Of a stretch of DNA of 64,000 bases, positions 40,996-48,999 are shown piece by piece. Within the stretch, counting starts at the first letter, position 1; every line of letters begins with the position of its first letter. The stretch is taken from the NCBI GenBank assembly GCA_004353515.1, contig SMNZ01000009.1, forward strand, positions 47,815 to 111,814, in the 5' to 3' direction. This stretch comes from Alteromonadaceae bacterium M269 (GTDB lineage Bacteria > Pseudomonadota > Gammaproteobacteria > Enterobacterales > Alteromonadaceae). The position numbers and the translations under genes are program-made. Below the pieces are notes generated by a model that had not been told where the DNA came from, did no database searches, and was given only the letters and a program-made list of their open reading frames with translations.

Positions 40996-41709
40996 CTAGG
41001 TGGAGGTTAGCTCTGAAATAAGTTGGCTAATTTCTTCTGCATTTTCAAGCGGAAGCATGTGTCCACAATTAGCAAGCTGAGTGAATTTCGCCTTTTTAAG
41101 AACTGACTTCATTTCCTTAAGTGCGTTGGCTGATACTAAGGCGTCGTCTGCTCCACTGATCACATGAATAGGACAATTTAATTTTTTAAGCTGATGAGTT
41201 ATTGACGGCCTAGGAGTTGTTGCTTCGATATGATATCTGAGTACCGAAGGCCCTAGATCTGACTCCATACTCCTCATTGTTTCCGCAGCTTGATCTCTCC
41301 CCCCTTGTTTTGAACTGTCATTCGTTGGCTTAGATAAGAATACGGCTAGCCGGTTGTCACTCATGCCCTGATAACGTTTGTTTTTGATCGCTGAGATAAT
41401 GGACTGTCGTTGTTTGACTTCTTGATCTGTTAATCCTTCCGAGGCAAAGCTAATGAGCGTTAGTGAAGCTATGTGTTGTGGCCATTGCGTTGCTGCTAGG
41501 CTGGCTATATAGCCTCCCATCGAAAAACCAACCAAATGAACCTTGTCTTTTCCAATCGTATGTTGAGTGATCGACAACATTTCTTCGAGCGTATTAGCCC
41601 ACTGAAGCGGAACATAGCGCCTATCTTGGATGTTAAGTTTGCGCCATGTTTGCATCCATAAACGCTCATCGCAGAGAGTCCCTGGGAAGAAAACAACAGG
41701 TTTGGTCAT
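40996..41709 (-). CDS. Alpha/beta-fold hydrolase
   Basis: Hydrolase of 237 residues. The nucleophile is Ser63 in the elbow GFSMGG; the acid is probably in ISGADDALV near 197 and the catalytic His in NCGHMLPLE near 219. The N-terminal FFPGTLCDERLW is typical of small esterase/MenH-like enzymes. Substrate unknown. It stands alone with a 350-bp divergent spacer to mutY. Confidence 0.82.
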   Translation of the reverse strand: MTKPVVFFPGTLCDERLWMQTWRKLNIQDRRYVPLQWANTLEEMLSITQHTIGKDKVHLVGFSMGGYIASLAATQWPQHIASLTLISFASEGLTDQEVKQRQSIISAIKNKRYQGMSDNRLAVFLSKPTNDSSKQGGRDQAAETMRSMESDLGPSVLRYHIEATTPRPSITHQLKKLNCPIHVISGADDALVSANALKEMKSVLKKAKFTQLANCGHMLPLENAEEISQLISELTST

Positions 41710-42057
41710 AGTCTTTGTTTGGTTTATATCAAGATGGGAGTCGAGTATAGCTAAATTACTATAGAATGAGATAGCTCAGTTTGTATAAACACGGTTTAGG
41801 CAAGGTAAATTGACGCAGGCATAGTTACTCTACGGCAAGGCAATTTAGCGAAGAATAAATTGTATTTATACGAACTTTTTAAGGCGACATCATCACCGCT
41901 ATTTTGATGTTGTGAATATAAAAAAGGGGTTTACAAATACTGATTTGATTGAGCTATTTACTGGTCGCTGAGACTATCATTGTATGGTGATTTAGCTATA
42001 TGATGCATTGCCCAATAAAGACAATAGTTCTCAACAGCTCCTAGGTTAATTTATTTA
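41710..42057. other. Spacer between divergent hydrolase and mutY
   Basis: No gene is visible in this 348-bp stretch. A possible mutY promoter is TTTACA near 41,931 with a TATTTA near 41,954, but the match is loose. Confidence 0.3.
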
Positions 42058-43128
42058 ATGTCATCTGAATCAAAAAACGCTGATTTGTCATATTTCTCTT
42101 CACAAGTAGTCCAATGGTTCGACAAATATGGTCGAAAGACTTTGCCCTGGCAGCATAACAAGACACCTTATCGGGTTTGGGTATCCGAAATAATGCTGCA
42201 ACAGACACAGGTAGCGACGGTGATTCCATACTATCAAAGGTTTATGGAACGCTTTCCTGAGGTGATTGATTTGGCGAATGCCGAGGAAGACGAAGTCTTA
42301 CATTACTGGACCGGACTAGGATATTACGCTCGTGCGCGTAATTTGCACAAAACAGCCAAAAAAGTCTGTAGCGACTATAACGGGATATTCCCCGAAACTA
42401 TTGATGAGATGCAAGAGCTGCCTGGTGTTGGTCGCTCTACCGCAGGTGCAATACTTTCTCTAGCTGGTGGACAAGCTCAGCCTATCTTAGACGGTAATGT
42501 AAAGCGTGTTATCGCGAGGCATTTTGCTGTTGAAGGCTGGCCTGGGCAGGCAAAGGTTTTGCAAAAGCTATGGGATTTTAGTGAGCGTTTAACCCCTGAA
42601 GAGAATACTGCTAAATACAACCAAGCTATGATGGATATTGGAGCAACAGTTTGTACTCGTAGCAAACCTCAATGCTCGCTGTGTCCAGTCGATGAAACTT
42701 GTGTAGCGTCAGAAAATGGGACTCAAGCCAATTTCCCTGGTAAAAAACCTAAGAAACAAATTCCAGTCAAATCGACAGTGATGATCATTCCTAAATGGGA
42801 AAAGTCGCTGTTGCTATATCGACGCCCTTCATCAGGATTGTGGGGAGGTTTGTACAGCTTTTATGAGGCCGAGGGTATTGAGCAGGTTGAGGTTAAAGCC
42901 CAAAGCTTGGGAGTAGCAAAATATGAGCTGGAACAGCTGGATGAGTTTCGACATACATTTAGTCACTTTCACTTAGATATTCGGCCAGTACTTTTACACT
43001 TAAACTCAGCGCCAGCAATGAAAGTCCAGTCATCATCTGAACATTGGTTCGACTTGAATGAACCAAGCAATTTGGGGGTGGCGGCACCAACTAAGAAGTT
43101 ACTCGACAAAATTGCTAAAGATAAATAG
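42058..43128 (+). CDS. mutY: Adenine DNA glycosylase MutY
   Basis: Removes adenine mispaired with 8-oxoguanine. 356 residues. Catalytic Glu44 is in [10 protein letters not shown], the helix-hairpin-helix is [12 protein letters not shown] near 120, catalytic Asp145 is in ILDGNVKRV, and the 4Fe-4S cysteines are 199, 206, 209 and 215 (C-x6-C-x2-C-x5-C). A NUDIX-like 8-oxoG recognition domain covers about 230-350. yggX follows, the usual pairing in gammaproteobacteria. Confidence 0.97.
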   Translation: MSSESKNADLSYFSSQVVQWFDKYGRKTLPWQHNKTPYRVWVSEIMLQQTQVATVIPYYQRFMERFPEVIDLANAEEDEVLHYWTGLGYYARARNLHKTAKKVCSDYNGIFPETIDEMQELPGVGRSTAGAILSLAGGQAQPILDGNVKRVIARHFAVEGWPGQAKVLQKLWDFSERLTPEENTAKYNQAMMDIGATVCTRSKPQCSLCPVDETCVASENGTQANFPGKKPKKQIPVKSTVMIIPKWEKSLLLYRRPSSGLWGGLYSFYEAEGIEQVEVKAQSLGVAKYELEQLDEFRHTFSHFHLDIRPVLLHLNSAPAMKVQSSSEHWFDLNEPSNLGVAAPTKKLLDKIAKDK

Positions 43129-43190
43129 GCCTTAAAGCCGTTAGTTGGTTAGAATAGACAAAGTATAGAAATATTGAACGGAAAAGAGTA

Positions 43191-43463
43191 ATGAGTCGTA
43201 CGGTTTTTTGTCATGTCTTACAAAAAGAAGCTGAAGGGTTAGATTTTCAGCTGTACCCAGGAGAACTGGGGAAGAAAATCTACGAATCAATTTCGAAAGA
43301 AGCCTGGGCTGAATGGCAAAAGAAGCAAACTATGCTGATTAATGAGCATAAGCTTAATATGATGGATCCTGAAGCCAGAAGTTTTCTTGAAGCAAAAATG
43401 CAAGCTTTCTTATTTGAAGGGCAAGACGTTACTGTCGATGGTTACGTGCCACCCAGCCAATAA
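43191..43463 (+). CDS. yggX: Probable Fe(2+)-trafficking protein YggX
   Basis: Small protein of 90 residues that protects Fe-S clusters and aids iron trafficking. The start [19 protein letters not shown] with its conserved Cys7, [18 protein letters not shown] and the [15 protein letters not shown] block identify the family. It lies 62 bp after mutY, which encodes an Fe-S enzyme. Confidence 0.96.
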   Translation: MSRTVFCHVLQKEAEGLDFQLYPGELGKKIYESISKEAWAEWQKKQTMLINEHKLNMMDPEARSFLEAKMQAFLFEGQDVTVDGYVPPSQ

Positions 43464-43572
43464 TTGAACGTCATTTCTTCATTGTTTATGGCTAGTTTGT
43501 CATGAAAAAACGCAAGGTTGCCTGCTTTTTGTGCACTTATTAACAAATAGTGCAAATTCTAAGAAAAATTGG

Positions 43573-43601
43573 TTGACTTGGTAGGTCAGAATCCGTTTAA
43601 T
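43573..43601 (+). promoter_or_regulatory. Strong promoter upstream of the tRNA-Phe pair
   Basis: TTGACT (43573-43578) and TTTAAT (43596-43601) are exactly 17 bases apart. The 5' end of the broken tRNA is about 43 bp downstream, so transcripts would run through it into the intact tRNA. Confidence 0.65.
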
Positions 43602-43644
43602 ACGCACCCACAGCGAAGTGATGCATATTAATGCACTGACTTCT

Positions 43645-43682
43645 GCCCGGATAGCTCAGTTGGTAGAGCAGCGGATTGAAAA
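43645..43682 (+). pseudogene. 5' half of a tRNA-Phe, broken at the anticodon loop
   Basis: These 38 bases are identical to the first 38 bases of the tRNA at 43812 except for one acceptor-stem base (GCCCG versus GCCCA). Similarity stops right after the anticodon loop TTGAAAA. What follows (GTGCAAGC...) does not fold into the missing half. Anticodon loops are known integrase crossover sites, so this may be an integration or deletion scar. Confidence 0.85.
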
Positions 43683-43811
43683 GTGCAAGCTTAATCAATA
43701 CGAAAATTGCCAATCGCTTGAAATACAGTGAATTACAAGTTAAGGTTCACTAACTTAATGCTTGCAAAGTTTTGCAAAGAAATAAGTTAGAAAAACTGCA
43801 CAATACTATGT

Positions 43812-43887
43812 GCCCAGATAGCTCAGTTGGTAGAGCAGCGGATTGAAAATCCGCGTGTCGGTGGTTCGATCCCGCCTCTGGGCACCA
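43812..43887 (+). tRNA. tRNA-Phe (GAA)
   Basis: Complete 76-base cloverleaf: acceptor GCCCAGA/TCTGGGC, D arm GCTC/GAGC, anticodon arm GCGGA-TTGAAAA-TCCGC with anticodon GAA at 43845-43847, T arm GGTGG-TTCGATC-CCGCC and encoded ACCA. All stems pair fully. Confidence 0.97.
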
Positions 43888-43988
43888 TTCTAGATGCCCT
43901 CATAAATTTCTCTAAGACATTGTTTAAAAACATTTAATTCCTCAATGTTAAGTGAAAAATTATAATTTAATAACAGCTAAAAAGCTTT

Positions 43989-44660
43989 CTAGCCATTTGG
44001 AATCGGGATGACAGGCTCGTTAGTGATAATTATTTGATCGTAAAAATTCTGACCAATTTTCGTTTTCTTATACGAAGGGGTTGAAAGGTTATTCACTACT
44101 AATGGCCGAGACATATCTAAATCAAGTAAACCATACGAACTTAAGAGATATATATCACTGGTAATGACAGGAGCCATATTCTTATGTTGGTACAGAAAAA
44201 TGATTTGCTGAAGTAAATACGGTGTTAAGCATTCAATGATGTGAGTGTACTGGTAGAAAGTAAAATGGTTTATCTTACCTGTCATAAGTAATGAGAAGCA
44301 TCTACCAAGGTATTCAGCAGCGTTAAGCTCACGGATATTATTAATGAGCAACAGCAAGTTATCACCTAACTTTTCTTTGTCGCTTTCACTTAACTCACTA
44401 ACAAATTTAACTCGAACATCTAAAGGTATCGATTCTGTTTCTTGCAAGAACCTTAGAACTTTTTTTGCAAATAGGTAAGCTTGAGCATCATTACCCGCTT
44501 TATAGAGAGCCAACACTGTCCCAACTATTGGTATATCTTTTAGCACGGCATCTGTAATGCATTGGTCAATAGCAAACTCTCCTAAACTGTTTGCCAAAGA
44601 TGATGCATTAGTACCGAGGACTGATTTTAAGAGTTTTTTGTTTGGGTTCTGATTACGCAC
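43989..44660 (-). CDS. Unknown protein with hydrophobic central helix
   Basis: A 223-residue protein I cannot name. It has a hydrophobic stretch DIPIVGTVLALYKAG near residue 43, then a helical region (YLFAKKVLRFLQETESIPLDVRVKFVSEL...LLLLINNI) of a kind seen in proteins of mobile islands. It lies just inside the accessory region downstream of the tRNA, and is followed at a distance of 24 bp upstream by the truncated gene at 44685. Confidence 0.55.
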   Translation of the reverse strand: MRNQNPNKKLLKSVLGTNASSLANSLGEFAIDQCITDAVLKDIPIVGTVLALYKAGNDAQAYLFAKKVLRFLQETESIPLDVRVKFVSELSESDKEKLGDNLLLLINNIRELNAAEYLGRCFSLLMTGKINHFTFYQYTHIIECLTPYLLQQIIFLYQHKNMAPVITSDIYLLSSYGLLDLDMSRPLVVNNLSTPSYKKTKIGQNFYDQIIITNEPVIPIPNG

Positions 44661-44684
44661 GTTTTCCTATATAGAGGTAAAATA

Positions 44685-44940
44685 TTAGGATGGTGTCATA
44701 TATTTGCTGATAACCGATAATATGTCTATCGCCTTCTTAAAATCTATAGCGTTTTTAGTGAACTTTTTGAAGAACTCGGCTGGCGTATAATAGTCAACAT
44801 GGCTAAATAATTCAGAGCATGCTCGTGTAGTCGCGTTGTAAAGAGGATTATTGATACCTTCAAATTGATCTGCGGTTAAATCAAATACTCTGTCGTTTAC
44901 CATTACCCAAATATGATTTTCTTGTCCACAGTCAGAAGTT
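44685..44940 (-). pseudogene. 3' fragment of a gene truncated by IS66 DNA
   Basis: The frame is open upstream of its only ATG (44903) as DCGQENHIWV, up to the junction with IS66 sequence at about 44940, where homology changes strand and nature. The fragment ends in a helical tail. Its CGQENHIWV...VFDLTADQF pattern has the His and Asp spacing of papain/transglutaminase-like enzymes, so the lost gene may have been a cysteine hydrolase; that is speculative. Confidence 0.6.
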
Positions 44941-45276
44941 CCAGGACTTACCCCGAGAGGTGATTGTGCATGATATCCCTGAGTCGGATAAGGTGTGTGA
45001 CTGTTGCTCGGGTGAGTTACACAAAATCGGTGAAGATAAAAGTGAAAAGCTGGAATTTATTTCTGCCCAAGTGAAGGTTATTGAGTACGTTCGGCCTAAG
45101 TATGGCTGTCGGGGGTGAGAGAGCAGTGGTATACAGGCAAAGATAAAACAAGCCCCTGTACCTAATAGCATCATTCCTAAAGGCTACGCGACATCAAGTT
45201 TATTAAGCCAGATTATCACCAGTAAATATCAGTATGGGCTACCGCTTTATCGACAGGAGGCGATGTTTAAGCAGCA
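44941..45276 (+). mobile_element. IS66-family transposase (TnpC) fragment
   Basis: From about 44945 the frame reads DLPREVIVHDIPESDKVC, then CSGELHKIGEDKSEKLEFISAQVKVIEYVRPKYGC and, after a TGA at a conserved Cys position, a stretch ending TSSLLSQIITSKYQYGLPLYRQEAMFKQ. This is the zinc-finger and linker part of IS66 TnpC. Both ends are missing and there is an internal stop, so it is inactive debris. Confidence 0.85.
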
Positions 45277-45415
45277 AAAATGCGCATAGAACATCATATG
45301 GTCATTCTGAGAAACACGACGTCTATCCTCGACAAAGCTGAGATTATTTTAGACGATGACCAACTTGAAGAGCTCCAAGGTTATATGCCTTTTAAGAGAG
45401 AAGGTTCCTATCCAG
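45277..45415 (+). pseudogene. Frame-broken 5' remnant of the next gene
   Basis: A frame starting at the IS66 edge (IEHHMVILRNTTSILDKAE and an acidic DDDQLEELQGYM) stays open to 45462 but shifts against the frame of the following coding region. It may be the 5' part of the same gene after a frameshift. Confidence 0.35.
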
Positions 45416-45829
45416 ATGATTGCCCGTTTCAGTGTGTTGGAGATGAAAAAAGAAGATTTTGAAGCTGCATTTAGTATTTTAAGCCAATTTGAGAGACAGC
45501 TAATTCCAGCAAAAGAATTTGGGTGGGAATACATTACCAAGAGAGTGAAACCTTCGAAACCGACCCTCTGGCACAATATAGAGTTTCGTGATGAGTTCAA
45601 TCGCATACAGAAGCTTGTTAGGGCTTATAAGGAAGGTAAAGTGATGTACGATCTCAATGCATCTAAAGAATCTGTTAAGGATGCTGAGATAGCCAAGCTG
45701 AAAGTCAAGGTAAAAGAACTAGAGTCTAAATTATCAAGTGAAAGGGAAAGGTTAGCTTATGCAGCTGTAGTGGCAAGGAGAGAAAACATCGACCCTATGA
45801 AGTTTGAAGAAAGACTAAGGAGGCGGTGA
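45416..45829 (+). CDS. Unknown protein with C-terminal coiled coil, possibly incomplete
   Basis: About 137 residues from ATG 45416; the frame is open back to 45356, so the true N-terminus is uncertain. A helical region with KEFGWEYITKRVKPSKPTLW is followed by a strong coiled coil (AEIAKLKVKVKELESKLSSERERL) and a basic end KFEERLRRR. It could be a DNA-binding accessory protein of a mobile element. No family is recognised. Confidence 0.45.
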   Translation: MIARFSVLEMKKEDFEAAFSILSQFERQLIPAKEFGWEYITKRVKPSKPTLWHNIEFRDEFNRIQKLVRAYKEGKVMYDLNASKESVKDAEIAKLKVKVKELESKLSSERERLAYAAVVARRENIDPMKFEERLRRR

Positions 45830-46152
45830 GTGGATAATTTCATGGGTTAAAAAGGAATAACGTATGGGATGCTTTGATAACCTTAATCCCGCTATAAACC
45901 CTATAAATGTTATCCTTGATGAGATGGTTTTCGAAGAACTCCCTTGATTTTGATGTAAGGTAAAATATCGCATAACGCCATTAACTAATGGGCTGAACTC
46001 TGATTTTCGTTACCTCTTTTGATGATAAAGTAAGCCGAAGTCTAAAAGGGCAGAACACTTACCTCGCCTGTTGAATTATGTTACCCTCAGCGCGCATCTT
46101 TTAGTTCAAGGTGCAAATATCAAAATTTATAGTTCACAAAAGGAAATTTAAG
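45830..46152. other. Spacer before the Cys-rich peptide gene
   Basis: No gene is visible in these 323 bases. They should hold the promoter of the peptide/exporter cluster; a TTTGATGATAAAG stretch near 46,016 is a loose candidate only. Confidence 0.3.
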
Positions 46153-46320
46153 ATGAAAAAACGTTTTTATACAACATTGTTCGCTTCATTCTTTTTAAGC
46201 GCAATCTCTAGTAACGCATTGGCTTCTGTTGGTGGATGTAGTGGAGATATTTGTATTCTCTGTTCAGATGACTTATCGATTTGCGTAGGTTGTGTCGGCA
46301 GTCGCTGTGAAGTCATTTAG
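46153..46320 (+). CDS. Secreted six-cysteine peptide precursor
   Basis: Precursor of 55 residues. ATG 46153 is preceded by AGGAAAT at good distance. Residues 1-24 form a Sec signal peptide (MKKRFYTTLFASFFLSAISS then NALA) with a signal peptidase I site AxA before Ser25. The mature 31 residues hold six cysteines (29, 34, 37, 44, 47, 52) spaced C-x4-C-x2-C-x6-C-x2-C-x4-C, a mirror-symmetric pattern that suggests three disulfides or a metal site. It is followed by a secreted protein and a MacAB-like exporter on the same strand, so it is a likely export substrate. No known family is recognised. Confidence 0.65.
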   Translation: MKKRFYTTLFASFFLSAISSNALASVGGCSGDICILCSDDLSICVGCVGSRCEVI

Positions 46321-46406
46321 ACTGGTCGCTTAAGTTGACGAGCAGGTGAATGATTTTATCTGCTCAATTTATAAAAATAGTTATATCTTTCACGGAGGTT
46401 TAATTG

Positions 46407-46886
46407 ATGAATCATATTAAATGGGGTATTGCCTTATTTCTCCTTCTAACTTCAAATTTGGTTGTTGCAAAGGAACTTAATCAAATTACAACTGATTACT
46501 TTACAGCGGCTAACCATTTCGGATCTATTACAGGGGTTGATGACCCTAACAATAAAAAGCCAGTTACGTTTCCATTTACATTAGTCATTGATATTGAAAA
46601 AAAAGAGTTAGTCTTAAACGATGAACTTATTAATAGCAGTTTATCCTCATTATCTCTAGCTGATGTGAAAGGAGAACATCTTAGTGTATCGAATATACTC
46701 AGTGATTTAAAAGTATCGCAAGCTGCCATTGATAAGAATAAAAGAAAAAATAAATTTCTCGTACTATCATACATATTTCCTGTCACTGAGTTTCTGAAGC
46801 AAGAGACAGATAATGAGATGAAGAATCTGTCAGAACTTGCAAAGGATCCCAATTTTGAAGTAATGGCTGTCAAAGTTGAATTATAA
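46407..46886 (+). CDS. Secreted protein of unknown function in the exporter cluster
   Basis: 159 residues from ATG 46407, set by GGAGG eight bases upstream; a TTG one codon earlier is less likely. A signal peptide (MNHIKWGIALFLLLTSNLVVA) leads a soluble domain without cysteines, with a central hydrophobic strand KFLVLSYIFPVTEFL and acidic C-terminus. It lies between the Cys-rich peptide and the exporter genes and could be a chaperone, processing factor or immunity protein for the peptide. All of these are guesses from position. Confidence 0.6.
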   Translation: MNHIKWGIALFLLLTSNLVVAKELNQITTDYFTAANHFGSITGVDDPNNKKPVTFPFTLVIDIEKKELVLNDELINSSLSSLSLADVKGEHLSVSNILSDLKVSQAAIDKNKRKNKFLVLSYIFPVTEFLKQETDNEMKNLSELAKDPNFEVMAVKVEL

Positions 46887-47039
46887 CGGATTGTCTTTCT
46901 TTATATCTGTTGAAAATAACAACAATATAGAGTTAACGGATATGTGTTCTTCTTAATTACCTCAATAAGTTGTTCAAGCAAAAGATTAATCAATTCATCG
47001 AAACCGATAATTGCAATCTAACCGAGTTGGAAAGTTACA

Positions 47040-48308
47040 GTGGAAATACCGACCGATAGAAGCCCCACCAAAAGGTTTACTGTTTTAATATTAATAGTTG
47101 CAGGTTTTATGGGGCTGTTATTTTTGTCTAAATTTCTTTATGCATCTATTTCTGAGCGTATCGAACCACGTCCAACATTGTTTTCCGCAACTGTAAACTC
47201 GGGCGCTCTTGTTAATAAGGTATCCGCATACGGGAAACTGAAGCCAAGGAAAGTTAAAACGATTGTTTCTATGGTTCCAGGGACTGTACTCGAAATTACT
47301 GCTGATATTGGAGATGAGCTAAAGGTTACTGACAATATCTTACGACTAGTGAATGTTGAGCTGGATTCCGCGTTAGAAACTGAAAAGCTGAACCTCTTAG
47401 ACGAGCATTCAAACCATAAATTATTACAATCCAACTTGTCTTTGGATGAAATCACTTACAAGCAGGAAATTGAGACAAATATCGTAAAATTGCGATTGGC
47501 TAATTCTGAGTTGGAAGCTAGGAAGCTCCTGTTTGATAAAAAAGTCATCTCTAAACTAGAGTTTGAAAAAAGTACGCTTGACAAAGAATTAGCTGAGCAA
47601 GCTTTGGCGTTTTCAAAAGAAAAACATGAGGCTTTTTTAAACTCAAAAGAATCGAAACTAGACTCTTCACAACACCAGTTAGCAAAGATAAGGCAAGCAG
47701 TAGAAAACTTAAACTACCAAATTGCACAGCTGGATATTAACGCCAATATGCATGGCACGTTATATGAGCTGCTAGAAGATCTTCAACCTGGTCAGTCCAT
47801 ATCAAAGGGCCAAGTCATAGGCAAGATAGCTGACCCGAATAGTTTATATGCAGAAATCACTGTGGCCGCTTCTGATGCTCCACACGTATCTGCGGGACAA
47901 AGGGTTTTGCTTAGTATTAAGGGGGAGCAAGCGTTTGGTGTAGTTAATAGTGTTTCTCCAAATGTTGTAGAAAATCAAGTGCGTGTAGATGTCTATATTG
48001 AAAGTGAACTTCCGGTTACAGCTCGCACAAATATAAATGTCAATGCTGAAATAATCGCGTCCGAAATAGAATCGACGCTGGTAAGCGAAAGAGTTAGTTC
48101 GGTTGACTTTTCACACTCAAAATATTCCCTTTATGTCAAGAAGCAAGGAATGGATGCATTTCGTTTAACGGAGGTGAGAGTAGGAGAATTATCAAACAAA
48201 GAAATGCAAATTATTTCTGGAGTGACTATTGGAGACGAAATACTACTATCTGTGCCTGAAGGTTCAATAGGAAAGGATGTTATCAAAATGGATGAGTTTA
48301 ATGGCTGA
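47040..48308 (+). CDS. HlyD/MacA-like membrane fusion protein
   Basis: Periplasmic adaptor of 422 residues starting at GTG. An N-terminal transmembrane segment (about 14-33) is followed by a first barrel/lipoyl half (VSAYGKLKPRKVKTIVSMVPGTV near residue 57), a long alpha hairpin (about 105-225), the second lipoyl half (LYELLEDLQPGQSISKGQVIGKIADP) and a beta-barrel. It should bridge the inner-membrane permease to a TolC-like channel, which is not encoded nearby. Its end overlaps the ATPase start by 8 bp. Confidence 0.85.
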   Translation: MEIPTDRSPTKRFTVLILIVAGFMGLLFLSKFLYASISERIEPRPTLFSATVNSGALVNKVSAYGKLKPRKVKTIVSMVPGTVLEITADIGDELKVTDNILRLVNVELDSALETEKLNLLDEHSNHKLLQSNLSLDEITYKQEIETNIVKLRLANSELEARKLLFDKKVISKLEFEKSTLDKELAEQALAFSKEKHEAFLNSKESKLDSSQHQLAKIRQAVENLNYQIAQLDINANMHGTLYELLEDLQPGQSISKGQVIGKIADPNSLYAEITVAASDAPHVSAGQRVLLSIKGEQAFGVVNSVSPNVVENQVRVDVYIESELPVTARTNINVNAEIIASEIESTLVSERVSSVDFSHSKYSLYVKKQGMDAFRLTEVRVGELSNKEMQIISGVTIGDEILLSVPEGSIGKDVIKMDEFNG

Positions 48309-48987
48309 CAAACTAATTGAAATGTCCAACGTCTTTAAAGAGTTTGACTTGAGTTCTGGAAAACTTCCTGTCCTTAAATCATTACAATTAACGGTCTCTG
48401 AGGGAGAGCTTATCTCGATCGTTGGAAAATCAGGCAGCGGAAAGTCTACGTTATTATCAATAATGGGACTTTTGGATGATATCTCTAGCGGTGATTTTAA
48501 GCTTTGTGGACATGATGTAAGGTCTCTCTCTAACTATCAAAAGTCGATTATACGCAATGAAAACATTGGGTGGATATTTCAAAACTTTAATTTAGTAGAA
48601 GAGATGACCGTTGCTGAGAATGTCTCACTACCATTGCGGTACAACAATAAAATATCATCAAAGCATTATTCAGAAATAGTGAATCAGGCTCTATCAGATG
48701 TTGATTTGGGAGATAAATATGGACAGTACCCCAGCCAACTATCAGGTGGGCAACAACAAAGAGCTGCTATAGCAAGGGCACTGGTTAATTCACCTGACTT
48801 AATTTTGGCTGATGAGCCAACCGGAAATCTTGATGAAGAGAACTCACAAAAAATATTTGAGCTATTAAAAAAGCTTAATGGCCATAAAAAAACTACTATA
48901 GTTATCGTGACGCACGATAATCAATTAGCTGAACAATGCAATCGAGGTTTGACACTCAAGGATGGCGTGTTTGTTAACAATCATTAA
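48301..48987 (+). CDS. MacB/LolD-type ABC transporter ATPase
   Basis: ATP-binding subunit of 228 residues. Walker A GKSGSGKST near residue 41, Q-loop FQNFNLVEEMTVAENV, signature LSGGQQQR near 140, Walker B LILADEPTG near 160 and H-loop VTHD near 207 are all intact. The start ATG 48301 lies within the end of the fusion protein gene; an earlier ATG at 48277 is possible. It powers the permease encoded 12 bp downstream. Confidence 0.92.
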   Translation: MADKLIEMSNVFKEFDLSSGKLPVLKSLQLTVSEGELISIVGKSGSGKSTLLSIMGLLDDISSGDFKLCGHDVRSLSNYQKSIIRNENIGWIFQNFNLVEEMTVAENVSLPLRYNNKISSKHYSEIVNQALSDVDLGDKYGQYPSQLSGGQQQRAAIARALVNSPDLILADEPTGNLDEENSQKIFELLKKLNGHKKTTIVIVTHDNQLAEQCNRGLTLKDGVFVNNH

Positions 48988-48999
48988 AGGACTTTAGGG

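Noticed and set aside
43989..45829. A defence system made of the unknown genes around the IS66 fragment
   Set aside because: No nuclease, helicase, toxin or NTPase motif is visible, and two of the genes are broken.
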